Source: Streptomyces hilarionis (GTDB lineage: Bacteria > Actinomycetota > Actinomycetes > Streptomycetales > Streptomycetaceae). From it: a DNA stretch of 64,000 nucleotides. This document shows, one piece after another, positions 1-8,127 of this stretch. Numbering within the stretch: the stretch's first letter is position 1; the number at the start of each line of letters is the position of its first letter. The translations under genes were made by a program, and so were the position numbers. The notes beneath the pieces are model-generated. The model did no database searches. It was not told where the DNA came from and saw only the letters and a program-made list of their open reading frames with translations. The DNA is taken from contig NZ_JAHHIT010000042.1 of assembly GCF_024539675.1 (NCBI RefSeq), positions 1-64,000 on the forward strand. The letters are read 5' to 3'.

Positions 1-368
1 CCCCGCGGCGGCGGCGCGGCGGGCGGGGGCGCGTCGCCGTCGCGGGGGACGCGGGCGTACATCTCCTCGGCGAGGGAGAAGACGTCCCGGTGCCGAAATC
101 GCGCGGCGGTGCGGTCGGTGACCCCGTGCGCCTCCAGGCCCGCCGCGATCTCCAGGGGGTCGACGGCCCGCTCGCACAGCTCGCGGTGGCGGTGCATCAG
201 GGCCTTCACCGGGTCGCCCGCCCCACGGCGGGGGGTGTCCGCGCCCCGGACGCCGGAGGGCGCGCCCGGGTCGGAGAGCACAGGGGAGTCGGAGGGCGCG
301 TGCGGGTCGGAGGGCGCGTCGGGGACGTCCGGCGGCCCGGGCCGGTCCAGTTCGCCGAGCCCGCTCAT
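1..368 (-). CDS. Conserved Streptomyces protein, N-terminal part only
   Basis: Only the first 122 or so codons are inside the window; the gene continues past the left edge. The ATG at 368-366 overlaps the stop of the upstream glycosyltransferase (ATGA), so the two are translationally coupled. The first 50 residues are Pro/Asp/Ser-rich and probably disordered. Residues 53-110 form a charged helical segment (KALMHRHRELCERAVDPLEI, then a stretch ending in EEMYARVPR), followed by a Pro/Ala-rich linker at the edge. I associate this type of N-terminus with large Streptomyces membrane proteins next to DUF3492 glycosyltransferases, but that part is not visible. Function unknown; coupling to a glycosyltransferase hints at a role in surface polysaccharide. 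Confidence 0.6.
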   Translation of the reverse strand, partial: MSGLGELDRPGPPDVPDAPSDPHAPSDSPVLSDPGAPSGVRGADTPRRGAGDPVKALMHRHRELCERAVDPLEIAAGLEAHGVTDRTAARFRHRDVFSLAEEMYARVPRDGDAPPPAAPPPR

Positions 369-2152
369 CGCGCTCCCTCCGTGGCGCCGACCGGCGCGGC
401 CTCCCACGGCGGCGGTCCCGGCGTCCGGGCGGGAGCGTGCCGGGCGGCGCCTCGCGCGGCCAGGTCGATCCACAGCCCCGGCAGCCGCGCCTCGGCGGGG
501 ACGGCGAAGGGGCGGGGCTCGCCGCCGTCGTCGAGGACGTACGGGCTTACCGGGGCCTGGGCGACGAGCTCCAGGTAGAGGCGATGGAACGCCGCCACGT
601 TCTGCTCGACGGTGAACAGTTCGAGGGCGCGGGCGCGGGCGGCCGCGCCCAGGCGCGCACGGCGCTCGGGGTCGCGCAGCAGCGCCACGCACGCCTCCGC
701 GAGCGCCCGCGGGTTGCGCGGCGGGACGACCAGTCCCGTGCCGCCGATGACCTCGACCACCGCGCCCACGTCCGTGGAGACCGTCGCGCGGCCGCAGAAC
801 ATCGCCTCGACCAGGCCGACCGGGAACCCTTCGACGACGCTGGAGAGCACGATCACCGCGCCCGCCGCGTACACGTCGGCGAGGGTGGGGGCTTCCGGGT
901 CGCCGACCTCCTCGAAGGACACGGGGTTGTCGCCCACGCAGTGCGGTCCGTCGGCCTCGTCGGGGAAGAGCTGCGCGGCCAGCATCCGGCAGTGGCCGAG
1001 GTAGGCCCGGCCCTCCGCGCCGCTCGCGGCGCCGACGATCCGCAGCCGGGCCCTGGGCTCCTCCCGGCGGATCTCCGCGAAGGCGTGCAGCAGGGAGACC
1101 AGGTCCTTCGCGGGCTCCACCCGGCCCACCCGGACGAGGGTGTAGGGGTCGGCGGCGTCCGGGGCGTCGCCGACCTCGGCGAACGGGGACGCCTCCATCC
1201 CGGGGTACACGGTGCGCAGTTTGGCGCGGTCCGCCCCGCAGCGCTCCTGCCAGCGGCGGGCGTGGGCGTTGCCCGGCGTGACACAGGCGGCCTGCCGGTA
1301 CGTCTCCGCCGCGAGCCGGCCGTGGAAGGCGGCGAGCAGGGCGCGCACGGCGGGTGCGGCGGGTGCGGCCTCGGCTGACGGCGTGCCGTCGGAGCCCGCG
1401 GGCGGCGGGGGTCCGCCCGCGCTCAGGTAGTGCGTGCGCAGCCGTACCCCGTACTCGGTCACCAGCAGCGGAATGTCGAAGAAGTGCCGGGCGAGCAGTC
1501 CGGTCAGGGCCGCCGCGCCGCCGGACGTGGCGTGACACAGGTCGACGGAGCCGAGGCCCGCGCGCTCGTCGCCGCCGTGGTCGTCGTACCAGTCGAGCGA
1601 GAGGGGGCGCAGCGCGCGTTCGAGGTGGGCCGCGACGGTGAGCAGGTCGGGCACGCGGGCCGCGCGCGCCGTTCGCAGCGCGCCGGGCGCGCGGCAGGCG
1701 CGTTCGAGAGCGCGCACCGCGCCCTCCGAACGGAGGGCCCGCCCGAGCCCGCCCTCGTTCCGGGCGAGCTCGGCGAGGCCGTACAGCGCATTGGCGAAAC
1801 GGTCCGCCTGAGGGGTGGAGCGGGTTTCGGAAGGGACCGCCGAGTCGGGGGCCCCGCCCTCGCACAGGACGGCCGCCAGCTCCTCGTAGCACTCCGCGAA
1901 CCGCCGGCGCGCGCGCCGCCCGTGGGCGACCCCGTCGTCCCCGGCCTTCCACAGCGGCGCCGTGCGCACCTGGCCGACCTGCGGCGGAAGCTCGACCCAG
2001 CCCGCTTCCTCCTGGTGCGCGGCGCTGCTGAGCGCGTAGACGTCGAACCGGTGCCGACCGAGCCCGCGCACGAGCCGGTCGCACCAGACACCGGCCTCAC
2101 CGCTCACATACGGATAGCCGCCCTCCGTAAGCAGTCCGACACGCACGCGCAC
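365..2152 (-). CDS. DUF3492-type family 4 glycosyltransferase
   Basis: A 595-residue GT-B glycosyltransferase. It opens with the typical RVGLLTEGGYPYVSGEAGVW segment of DUF3492 proteins. The C-terminal half has the GT4 nucleotide-sugar site: a VGRVEPAKD motif near residue 350 and the retaining-enzyme EX7E motif (EGFPVGLVE), followed by GLVVPPRNP. It should transfer a sugar from an NDP donor to a polysaccharide or lipid at the cytoplasmic face; donor and acceptor cannot be read. An open frame extends to 2260, but the GTG at 2152 is chosen because a GGGAGATCGGGA Shine-Dalgarno tract precedes it and homology starts there. It overlaps the downstream gene by 4 nt. A perfect inverted repeat lies about 70 nt upstream of the start. 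Confidence 0.85.
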   Translation of the reverse strand: MRVRVGLLTEGGYPYVSGEAGVWCDRLVRGLGRHRFDVYALSSAAHQEEAGWVELPPQVGQVRTAPLWKAGDDGVAHGRRARRRFAECYEELAAVLCEGGAPDSAVPSETRSTPQADRFANALYGLAELARNEGGLGRALRSEGAVRALERACRAPGALRTARAARVPDLLTVAAHLERALRPLSLDWYDDHGGDERAGLGSVDLCHATSGGAAALTGLLARHFFDIPLLVTEYGVRLRTHYLSAGGPPPPAGSDGTPSAEAAPAAPAVRALLAAFHGRLAAETYRQAACVTPGNAHARRWQERCGADRAKLRTVYPGMEASPFAEVGDAPDAADPYTLVRVGRVEPAKDLVSLLHAFAEIRREEPRARLRIVGAASGAEGRAYLGHCRMLAAQLFPDEADGPHCVGDNPVSFEEVGDPEAPTLADVYAAGAVIVLSSVVEGFPVGLVEAMFCGRATVSTDVGAVVEVIGGTGLVVPPRNPRALAEACVALLRDPERRARLGAAARARALELFTVEQNVAAFHRLYLELVAQAPVSPYVLDDGGEPRPFAVPAEARLPGLWIDLAARGAARHAPARTPGPPPWEAAPVGATEGAR

Positions 2153-2224
2153 TCCCGATCTCCCGTTGGGGGAGCCGCCGTTGACCCGACGGCTCGCAGC
2201 GGGACGAACGTATGCGGACAAGGC

Positions 2225-2258
2225 GGTGGTGCGATGGACGGTTGTCCATCGCACCACC
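2225..2258. repeat. Perfect 15-bp inverted repeat, 4-nt loop
   Basis: Arms at 2225-2239 and 2244-2258 are perfectly complementary (GGTGGTGCGATGGAC and its reverse complement). It sits between the DUF3152 gene (stop at 2446) and the glycosyltransferase start (2152), both on the minus strand. It could be a delayed terminator, a 5'-leader hairpin of the glycosyltransferase, or an operator. Confidence 0.8.
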
Positions 2259-2445
2259 AAAAGGGGTGAACGGACGTAACTTTCCCGTGCGGGTCGCGTT
2301 CCGTCGCGCTAGGAGATCAGGCGACCGCGAAACGTTACGGCACGTGCGCCGGGGCCGCCCGGAGCGCGCGGCGGACCGGGGCGGCACGCGCGGGCCCCCG
2401 ACCGGCCTTTTCCGCGCGCGTCGGCGCCGCCTCCGTGCGTGCCGG

Positions 2446-3891
2446 TCAACTCCCGGGGAAGGCCCAGGGGTTGGGCCGGCAGTGGATCCCGCCGTGGTCG
2501 AGGAACTTCGTCTGCTGCTGCATGACGGGCGCGAGCTCGCCGTCCTTGTCGCAGGTGACGTGGCCGAAGCCGAGGCGGTGGCCGACCTCGTGGTTGATCA
2601 GCATCTGCCGGTAGGCGTACATCTGGTCGCCGAAGGTCTTGGAGCCCTGCGCCCACCGGTAGGCGTTGATCATCACGCGTTCGGTGGCGGCCGAGTCGCA
2701 GGAGACGTTGTCCTCGGTGGTGTCCAGACCCGACTTGGCGCACCACAGGGCGGTGGTGCCGGGGCTGGCTAGCGTGATGACGAAGTCGGGTTTGCCCGAG
2801 TGGATCCGCTCGAAGGTGCGCGCACCGCCGTGGGCCCAGCTGCGGTCGTCGTTGAGCGTCTGCTGGACGGCTTCGGCGAAGAGCGCGCCGTCGAGCCCGA
2901 GGCCCTGCTCGACGTCCACGCGGTAGGTGTACTTCCGGCCCTTGCCGGGTGCTTTGTCGACGCCCGGGACCGCGTCGAACCTGCCCGATCCCTTGAGGGT
3001 GGCGCCGAGAGGGTAGCGGACGGCCATCTTCTGCGCGTAGGTGAGCGCGATCGCGCCGGTGGACGACGACGGGGTGGGCCGGTCGTCGCCGCGCGCGGTG
3101 TCGTCGGCGGCGCCGGCGCGGTCGACCGCCGCCTGCGGGCGGACGGTGTCCTCGCGTCCGTCGGTGACCTGACCGGCCACCATGACGGCCAGCACCGTGG
3201 TGACGGCGGCGGCCGCGATCCCGGTGAACGTGCGCCCCTTGACGCTCCTGGCCGGGGCGGGCAGGCCGGTGAGCGCCGTGTCGTCCGCCGCGTCGAGGCC
3301 GGTCGGCCCGGTCGGGCGGGCGCCGTGGGGGCCGGTGCGCGTGACGGCGGCCGCGGCGGACGGACCGCCCTCCCGCGCGCGTGCCGACGCGGACCGCGTC
3401 CCGGCGCGCGCGAAGACGTCGTCCTCGTCGTCCTCGTCGAAGGCCGCGAGGTAGTCCTGGCGGGGGCCCTGACGCGGGCCGGGGCGGGGGCCCTGGCGCG
3501 GGCCGCCCTCGGGGTTGGGTCGTTGACGCGGTATCACGGGCTGCCCGGTACCCGCCGGCCGCTGCCTCAACTCACCCCAGCCGCCCCCGGCCTCACGCTG
3601 CTCGGGGTGGCCGCCGCGTACCCGCGGGACCCCGTGGCCGGGTGTGGCGTCGGGGGAACCGGGGAACCCGGGAGATCCCGAGAGGCGGGGCGCTCCGTGC
3701 ACGGGCGCGCCGTCGCGACCGTTGTGCGGGGCCGGCACGCGCGGGCCCCTGGCGTCGCTCGGCGCAGGCCCTCGCGACGATCCTGTCGCCGATCCCCCCA
3801 AAGGCCCCTGCGCGGGCCCCTGTGGCGGAACCTCGGACGGGCCCTTGGCGCCGTCCTTGGGGGCGGGTCCGCGCCGGCTGTGGCGTCCCAC
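2446..3891 (-). CDS. DUF3152 membrane-anchored metzincin-like protein
   Basis: A 481-residue protein. Residues 1-215 are Pro/Gly/Arg-rich and probably cytoplasmic and disordered. One transmembrane helix follows (TGIAAAAVTTVLAVMVAG, about 225-243). The extracellular C-terminal DUF3152 domain starts near residue 285. It contains HEVGHRLGFGH, a full HExxHxxGxxH zinc signature as in metzincins, followed by a possible Met-turn (APVMQQQ). Four cysteines (WCAK, SCDS, TCDK, HCRP) may form disulfides. Predicted role is an envelope zinc protease, inferred from the motif only. The GTG start lies 7 nt after the hydrolase stop, so the two form an operon. M. tuberculosis Rv3207c belongs to this family and is also close to a TetR/DUF3107 pair. 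Confidence 0.8.
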   Translation of the reverse strand: MGRHSRRGPAPKDGAKGPSEVPPQGPAQGPLGGSATGSSRGPAPSDARGPRVPAPHNGRDGAPVHGAPRLSGSPGFPGSPDATPGHGVPRVRGGHPEQREAGGGWGELRQRPAGTGQPVIPRQRPNPEGGPRQGPRPGPRQGPRQDYLAAFDEDDEDDVFARAGTRSASARAREGGPSAAAAVTRTGPHGARPTGPTGLDAADDTALTGLPAPARSVKGRTFTGIAAAAVTTVLAVMVAGQVTDGREDTVRPQAAVDRAGAADDTARGDDRPTPSSSTGAIALTYAQKMAVRYPLGATLKGSGRFDAVPGVDKAPGKGRKYTYRVDVEQGLGLDGALFAEAVQQTLNDDRSWAHGGARTFERIHSGKPDFVITLASPGTTALWCAKSGLDTTEDNVSCDSAATERVMINAYRWAQGSKTFGDQMYAYRQMLINHEVGHRLGFGHVTCDKDGELAPVMQQQTKFLDHGGIHCRPNPWAFPGS

Positions 3892-3898
3892 GTCGGCC

Positions 3899-4870
3899 TC
3901 AGCCCCCCGACGTCTCGGTCGCGGTCTCGGCGAGGAGCTCCCGGAAGGCCGACGCGACCGTCTCGGGGTACTCCATCATCGCGACGTGCCCGGCGTCCGG
4001 CAGCGTGAGCAGGCGGGAGTCGCGGAAGGCGCGGGCGGACCGCTGCGCCATGCGGAAGCCGACCAGTTGGTCGCGGCCGCCGTAGACGAGGAGCGTCGGG
4101 GCGAGGACGCGCTCGGCCTGCCGCCACAGCCCGTGCTGTCCGCCCAGGGTGTAGGCGCTGAGCAGCCCGCGCGTGGAGCGCGTCAGCGCGTCCCAGAAGT
4201 AGGGCAGTTGCAGCCGCCGTTCCAGCTCCTCCACCGCGTGCCGGAACGCCTCGGGGCTCACCAGTCCGGGGTCGCCGTAACAGAGCCCCATGACGCCGCG
4301 CACCCGCTGCTCGGCCGTCCACTCCCGGGTGAACCGGCTGAAGAGGGCGGCGACGCCGGGCAGCCCGACCAGCCCCGTGGGCACCGCGGTGCGCTGCACG
4401 CGCAGTTCCGGCAGTGCGGGAGACACCAGGGTCAGGGTGCGCACCAGGTCGGGCCGGACCGCGGCGACGCGCGTGGACACCGCGCCGCCGAGGGAGTTGC
4501 CGAAGAGGTGGACGGGCCCGCGCCCGGAGGCGTCCAGATAGCGGATCACGGCACGCGCGTGTGCCGTGATCGAGTAGTCGCCGTCGTCCGGCGGCGGGGA
4601 GTCGCCGAAGCCGGGCAGGTCGACGGCCTCGCTCGCCACGGACCCGTCGAGCAGGGCCATCAGGGCGGACCAGTTCTGCGAGGAACCGCCCAGACCGTGC
4701 ACGTAGAGCGCGGGCGGCAGGCCCTCGCGCGCGGGCGGCCGGGAACGCACCGTCAGCGTGACGCCCGGCAGCCCGACCGACCGCAGCCGCTCGCCCTCCG
4801 CGACCCGTACAGCGATCGCCTTCGGCAGCACACTGGTGGGCGGCACGGAGGGCAGCTCGGTCGAAGACAT
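3899..4870 (-). CDS. Alpha/beta hydrolase
   Basis: A 323-residue alpha/beta-hydrolase-fold enzyme. The HGLGG oxyanion-hole segment is near residue 80. The nucleophile elbow GNSLGG carries the catalytic Ser (about 150). The acid lies in VYGGRDQLVGF and the catalytic His in DAGHVAMMEYPE near the C-terminus. Substrate unknown; this fold includes esterases, epoxide hydrolases and C-C hydrolases. It is first in an operon with the DUF3152 gene. There is no Shine-Dalgarno sequence; a TAACAT -10-like hexamer ends 6 nt before the ATG, which suggests a leaderless mRNA. Confidence 0.85.
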   Translation of the reverse strand: MSSTELPSVPPTSVLPKAIAVRVAEGERLRSVGLPGVTLTVRSRPPAREGLPPALYVHGLGGSSQNWSALMALLDGSVASEAVDLPGFGDSPPPDDGDYSITAHARAVIRYLDASGRGPVHLFGNSLGGAVSTRVAAVRPDLVRTLTLVSPALPELRVQRTAVPTGLVGLPGVAALFSRFTREWTAEQRVRGVMGLCYGDPGLVSPEAFRHAVEELERRLQLPYFWDALTRSTRGLLSAYTLGGQHGLWRQAERVLAPTLLVYGGRDQLVGFRMAQRSARAFRDSRLLTLPDAGHVAMMEYPETVASAFRELLAETATETSGG

Positions 4871-4876
4871 GCGGCA

Positions 4877-4882
4877 ATGTTA
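4877..4882 (-). promoter_or_regulatory. Predicted -10 element, leaderless hydrolase mRNA
   Basis: TAACAT on the minus strand, 6 nt before the ATG at 4870, fits the TANNNT consensus for principal-sigma promoters. The spacing would put transcription start at the start codon. No clear -35 is seen. Confidence 0.4.
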
Positions 4883-5111
4883 CGAGACGATCACGCGCGC
4901 CCTGGTGTGTTCGCCGTCACACGTGCGGAACCGGCCGGTCCGAGACCCAGGGTCGGGCGATCGCCGCGGCGGGGCCATGACGGCGCACATCGTGGGCACC
5001 CTGCACAGCGATCGCATAGCGTCCGAAACGGGTGTCTCCTAGGCTCGTACCGAGGGCACCCGCTAGTGGCCCCTGCACCTCGCAGGGACTTTCGCAGGAA
5101 GGGAGCCCACC

Positions 5112-5330
5112 ATGTCCGTTGACCCCACCGACCCGGGCACGTTCGAAGAGGACGACGACTTCGGGGAGATCGACGTCGAGGCGCCGGAGAACGACGCCGC
5201 CGAGCAGTCCACGGACGTCAGGCCGGAGCGCGACGACGCCCTGGAGGACGTGGACCCCGCCCGGGCCGACGAGGCCGATCTCGTCGAACAGGCGCGCGTG
5301 GTGTCGCTCGACGAGGAGGACTATCGCTGA
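5112..5330 (+). CDS. Small acidic conserved protein
   Basis: A 72-residue, strongly acidic protein (runs such as FEEDDDFGEIDVEAPEND and a SLDEEDYR end) with no Cys, no membrane segment and few hydrophobics, so probably disordered. The ATG follows a GAAGGGAG ribosome site. It is followed after 180 nt by the TetR gene on the same strand. I recognise it as a short conserved Streptomyces protein of unknown function. A TAGGCT hexamer at 5040-5045 is a possible -10 element. Confidence 0.75.
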   Translation: MSVDPTDPGTFEEDDDFGEIDVEAPENDAAEQSTDVRPERDDALEDVDPARADEADLVEQARVVSLDEEDYR

Positions 5331-5354
5331 CCGGGCTGAGCTGGAGCGGGGCGC

Positions 5355-5377
5355 TAGTATGCCCGGAACATGATGTT
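5355..5377 (+). promoter_or_regulatory. Candidate promoter and operator of the TetR gene
   Basis: A TAGTAT hexamer (5355-5360) resembles a -10 box. Six nt later comes the palindrome AACATGATGTT (5367-5377), at the expected transcription start. A palindrome there suits autorepression by the TetR protein encoded from 5511. No good -35 is visible. Confidence 0.35.
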
Positions 5378-5510
5378 TGGAAACCATCTCTACCGCTTTT
5401 GTCGTCGTCCAGTCCGTGAAATTCTGCGCTCGCACCGCGCGCACCACGGTTACCGAAAAGTACGATGGCGGCGCGGCGCTCACCGCATGAGGACCACTTA
5501 GGGAGGCGGC

Positions 5511-6152
5511 GTGACAGCCATCGAGCAGACAGAGGCGGCGCGCCCGCGGGGCACTCGCCTGCCGCGCCGTGCCCGCCGGAACCAGTTGCTGGGCGCCGCC
5601 CAGGAGGTGTTCGTCGCGCAGGGCTATCACGCGGCCGCCATGGACGACATCGCCGAGCGGGCCGGCGTCAGCAAGCCGGTGCTGTACCAGCACTTCCCCG
5701 GCAAGCTCGACCTGTACCTGGCCCTGCTGGACCAGCACTGCGAGTCGCTCATCCAGGCCGTGCGCGGCGCGCTCGCCTCGACCACCGACAACAAGCAGCG
5801 CGTGCGCGCCACCATGGACGCGTACTTCGCGTACGTGGAGGACGACGGCGGCGCGTTCCGGCTGGTCTTCGAGTCGGACCTGACGAACGAGCCCGCGGTG
5901 CGCGAGCGCGTCGACAAGGTCACCACCGAGTGCGCCGAGGCGATCTGCGAGGTCATCGCGGAGGACACGGGCCTCTCGCGCGCGGAGTCGATGCTGCTCG
6001 CCTCCGGCCTGGGCGGCCTCGCGCAGGTCGTGGCCCGGTCCTGGCTGCACAGCGACCGCAGCGTCCCGCGCGACCAGGCGGTCCAGCTGCTGGCCTCGCT
6101 GGCCTGGCGGGGCATCGCCGGTTTCCCGCTGCACGGCACCGATCAGCACTGA
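5511..6152 (+). CDS. TetR/AcrR-family transcriptional regulator
   Basis: A 213-residue repressor-type protein. The helix-turn-helix is at about residues 45-65 (MDDIAERAGVSKPVLYQHFP), preceded by the conserved LLGAAQEVFVAQGYHA helix. The C-terminal ligand domain is all-helical. The GTG start is preceded by GGGAGGCGG. Target genes are not obvious: neighbours are the acidic small protein upstream and DUF3107 downstream. The TetR-DUF3107 pair also occurs in mycobacteria (Rv3208-Rv3208A), so the association is old. An autoregulatory palindrome lies upstream. Confidence 0.88.
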   Translation: MTAIEQTEAARPRGTRLPRRARRNQLLGAAQEVFVAQGYHAAAMDDIAERAGVSKPVLYQHFPGKLDLYLALLDQHCESLIQAVRGALASTTDNKQRVRATMDAYFAYVEDDGGAFRLVFESDLTNEPAVRERVDKVTTECAEAICEVIAEDTGLSRAESMLLASGLGGLAQVVARSWLHSDRSVPRDQAVQLLASLAWRGIAGFPLHGTDQH

Positions 6153-6298
6153 CCGCGCGGGCGGTCGGCCGTTTGTTCCCGTCCGGTGTTCGCTCCTGGC
6201 GTGGACGGCCGGGCCGTGCACGTCCCCTCACCGGGCTAATGTGTGCAGCGTACGGCGCGGACGCCCGCGCACCTCGTGACCGTCGGAGGGACATAGCC

Positions 6299-6526
6299 GT
6301 GGAGGTCAAGATCGGCGTGCTGCACGCGCCTCGCGAGATCGTTCTGGAGAGCGGTCAGACTCCCGAGGAGGTCGAGCGCGTGGTGGCCGAGGCCCTGGCC
6401 GGGAAGTCACAGCTGCTCAGCCTCGTGGACCAGCACGGCCGCAAGGTCCTGGTTCCGGCCGACCGTCTGGCCTACGTCGAGCTGGGCGAGCCCGCCCCGC
6501 GCAAGGTGGGCTTCGGCGCTCTGTAG
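6299..6526 (+). CDS. DUF3107 family small protein
   Basis: A 75-residue protein matching the DUF3107 pattern: VKIGVLHAPREIVLES, then a helix (TPEEVERVVAEAL), then LVDQHGRKVLVPADRLAYVELG. The GTG start has CGGAGGG 6 nt upstream. It is the counterpart of mycobacterial TB9.4 (Rv3208A) and follows a TetR gene as there. Function unknown. It ends just before a very strong terminator. Confidence 0.85.
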   Translation: MEVKIGVLHAPREIVLESGQTPEEVERVVAEALAGKSQLLSLVDQHGRKVLVPADRLAYVELGEPAPRKVGFGAL

Positions 6527-6530
6527 GCGA

Positions 6531-6584
6531 ACGAACGCAGGAGGGCCCGGCGACCGCGTGGTCGCCGGGCCCTCCTGCGTTCGT
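6531..6584. terminator. 25-bp perfect inverted-repeat terminator
   Basis: Arms 6531-6555 and 6560-6584 are perfectly complementary over 25 bp with a GCGT loop. It begins 4 nt after the DUF3107 stop. Like many Streptomyces terminators it lacks a U-tract. The stem is unusually long and perfect. Confidence 0.85.
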
Positions 6585-6741
6585 CGGTCCGACCCGCGCA
6601 GTCGGCCGCCCGCCCCGGCCGTCGGCGTCCGGCTTTCGGACCGGTCACGAGCCTCCCTCGAAGGAGGGTTGCCTTTCGCAGGTCACGGGTATGACGGGCT
6701 ACGACCACGGTGCACAGCCCCGCCGCCTGGGAGGGACCTAC

Positions 6742-7011
6742 ATGATCTTGGAAGCGCTCGGCTCCACTGTGCTCGGCGTCGTGCTCGCGTGGGCGGCGGT
6801 CACCCGCCTCTCGCACCGCCTGCCGGTCCGCACCCTCGTCTACGCGACGGGCGTCGCGGGAGCCCTGTTCGGCGACTTCGTCACCCACAGCGCACTCGGC
6901 CCCGGGTCGGCCCTGCCGAGCCTCCTCGGCGCGGCGACCGTCTCCGCCGCCTCGCTCTCGCTCCTGCTGCGCCCGGCCGGCCTGCGCCGACGACGATCAG
7001 CCACGGCGTAG
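6742..7011 (+). CDS. Small membrane protein
   Basis: An 89-residue protein with about three hydrophobic segments (ILEALGSTVLGVVLAWAAV; LVYATGVAGALFGDFV; LPSLLGAATVSAASLSLLL) and a basic RRRRS tail. The ATG at 6742 is preceded by GGAGGGA; an in-frame upstream start at 6691 lacks one. The glycine-rich layout recalls transglycosylase-associated (GlsB/YeaQ) proteins, but that is a weak likeness. It sits between DUF3107 and the ferritin-like gene, where mycobacteria also carry a small membrane protein. Function unknown. Confidence 0.65.
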   Translation: MILEALGSTVLGVVLAWAAVTRLSHRLPVRTLVYATGVAGALFGDFVTHSALGPGSALPSLLGAATVSAASLSLLLRPAGLRRRRSATA

Positions 7012-7341
7012 GTCCGACGCCGGCGCCGGCGAGACCCCCGGCACCGCCCCCGCGGCGGCCGGCGAAGCCCCGGCGCCCGGCCCATGGCCGACGTCCCGCC
7101 GACACCGCCGACGTCGGCCGCACCGGCCCGTGAACCCGCCGATCCCGTGAACCGCCTCGGCCCAGGGGCACGCCCGCCGAATCCTCGCGCCGGGCGCCCG
7201 ATGCTTGGGCCCGCAGGCCCACCGACGTCCGCCGCACACCGCACCCGCCGGTCTCGCGGGCGGCCCGACCCGCACGAGCAGGCCGCGGCCCAGCGCGGAC
7301 GGGCCGCACCGCGTGGGCGGACAGGCGGGCGGCCTCGGGCC
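7012..7341. other. Convergent intergenic region, no gene seen
   Basis: About 330 bp of GC-rich sequence between the small membrane protein (plus) and the ferritin-like gene (minus). Open frames here have no ribosome site or recognisable product. No clean hairpin was found. Confidence 0.5.
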
Positions 7342-8076
7342 TTAGGCGGCCAGTCCCAGTGCCGCCATCCGCTTGGTGTGCGCCTCGGTGATCCGGGAGA
7401 ACATCCGGCCCACCTCGGCGAGGTCGAACCCGTCCGCCACGCCGCCCACCAGCATCGTCGACAGCGCGTCGCGGTCCGCGACCACCCGCTGCGACTGCGA
7501 CAGCGCCTCGCCCATCAGCCGCCGCGCCCACAGCGCGAGCCGTCCCCCCACGCGCGGGTCGGCGTCGATCGCGCCCCGCACCCGGTCCACGGCGAAGCCG
7601 GCGTGACCGGTGTCGTCGAGCACCGCCAGCACCAGGCCACGCGTGTCACTGTCCAGCCGCGCCGCGACCTCCCGGTAGAAGTCACTGGCGATCGAGTCGC
7701 CGACGTACGCCTTGACCAGACCCTCCAGCCAGTCCGAGGGGGCCGTCTGCCGGTGGAAGCCGTCCAGCGCGGCGACGAACGGCTCCATGGCGACCGTGGG
7801 GCCCTCGCCGATCTCCGTCAGCCGGTCGCGCAGCCGCTCGAAGTGGTGGAACTCGGCCGACGCCATCTTCGCCAGCTCCGCCTTGTCCTCCAGCGTGGGC
7901 GCCAGCTTGGCGTCCTCCGCGAGCCGCTCGAACGCCGCCAGCTCGCCGTACGCCAGCGCACCCAGCAAGTCCACGACGGCCGCCCGGTACTGCGGGTCGG
8001 CGGAGGCCGTCGCCCAGTCCTGGGCGGCGATCCCGGTTGCGGCGGCGGTGTTCTCGGGCTTGTCAGAGGTCGTCAT
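7342..8076 (-). CDS. Ferritin-like fold protein (MiaE-like)
   Basis: A 244-residue helical protein. Metal-ligand-type motifs lie in YGELAAFERLAED (about residue 50), SAEFHHFERLRD (about 85) and a later DDTGHAGFAVDR. This fits the diiron ferritin-like/MiaE_2 family of actinobacteria. Activity unproven: an oxidase or hydroxylase role is only suggested. M. tuberculosis Rv3210c is of this type and also sits beside the RhlE helicase. The gene is divergent from the helicase. The ATG has no Shine-Dalgarno; TATTGT lies 7 nt upstream. Confidence 0.8.
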   Translation of the reverse strand: MTTSDKPENTAAATGIAAQDWATASADPQYRAAVVDLLGALAYGELAAFERLAEDAKLAPTLEDKAELAKMASAEFHHFERLRDRLTEIGEGPTVAMEPFVAALDGFHRQTAPSDWLEGLVKAYVGDSIASDFYREVAARLDSDTRGLVLAVLDDTGHAGFAVDRVRGAIDADPRVGGRLALWARRLMGEALSQSQRVVADRDALSTMLVGGVADGFDLAEVGRMFSRITEAHTKRMAALGLAA

Positions 8077-8083
8077 GAAGCGC

Positions 8084-8089
8084 ACAATA
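8084..8089 (-). promoter_or_regulatory. Predicted -10 element, leaderless ferritin-like mRNA
   Basis: TATTGT on the minus strand ends 7 nt before the ATG at 8076, fitting TANNNT, and there is no ribosome site in the gap. Confidence 0.4.
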
Positions 8090-8127
8090 GCCCGCCGGCC
8101 GCGCGGGGGAAGTCCCTGGTCAGTCAG

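Noticed and set aside
5465..6298. Long upstream frame running into DUF3107
   Set aside because: It overlaps the TetR gene out of frame; DUF3107 starts at the GTG at 6299 with its own ribosome site.
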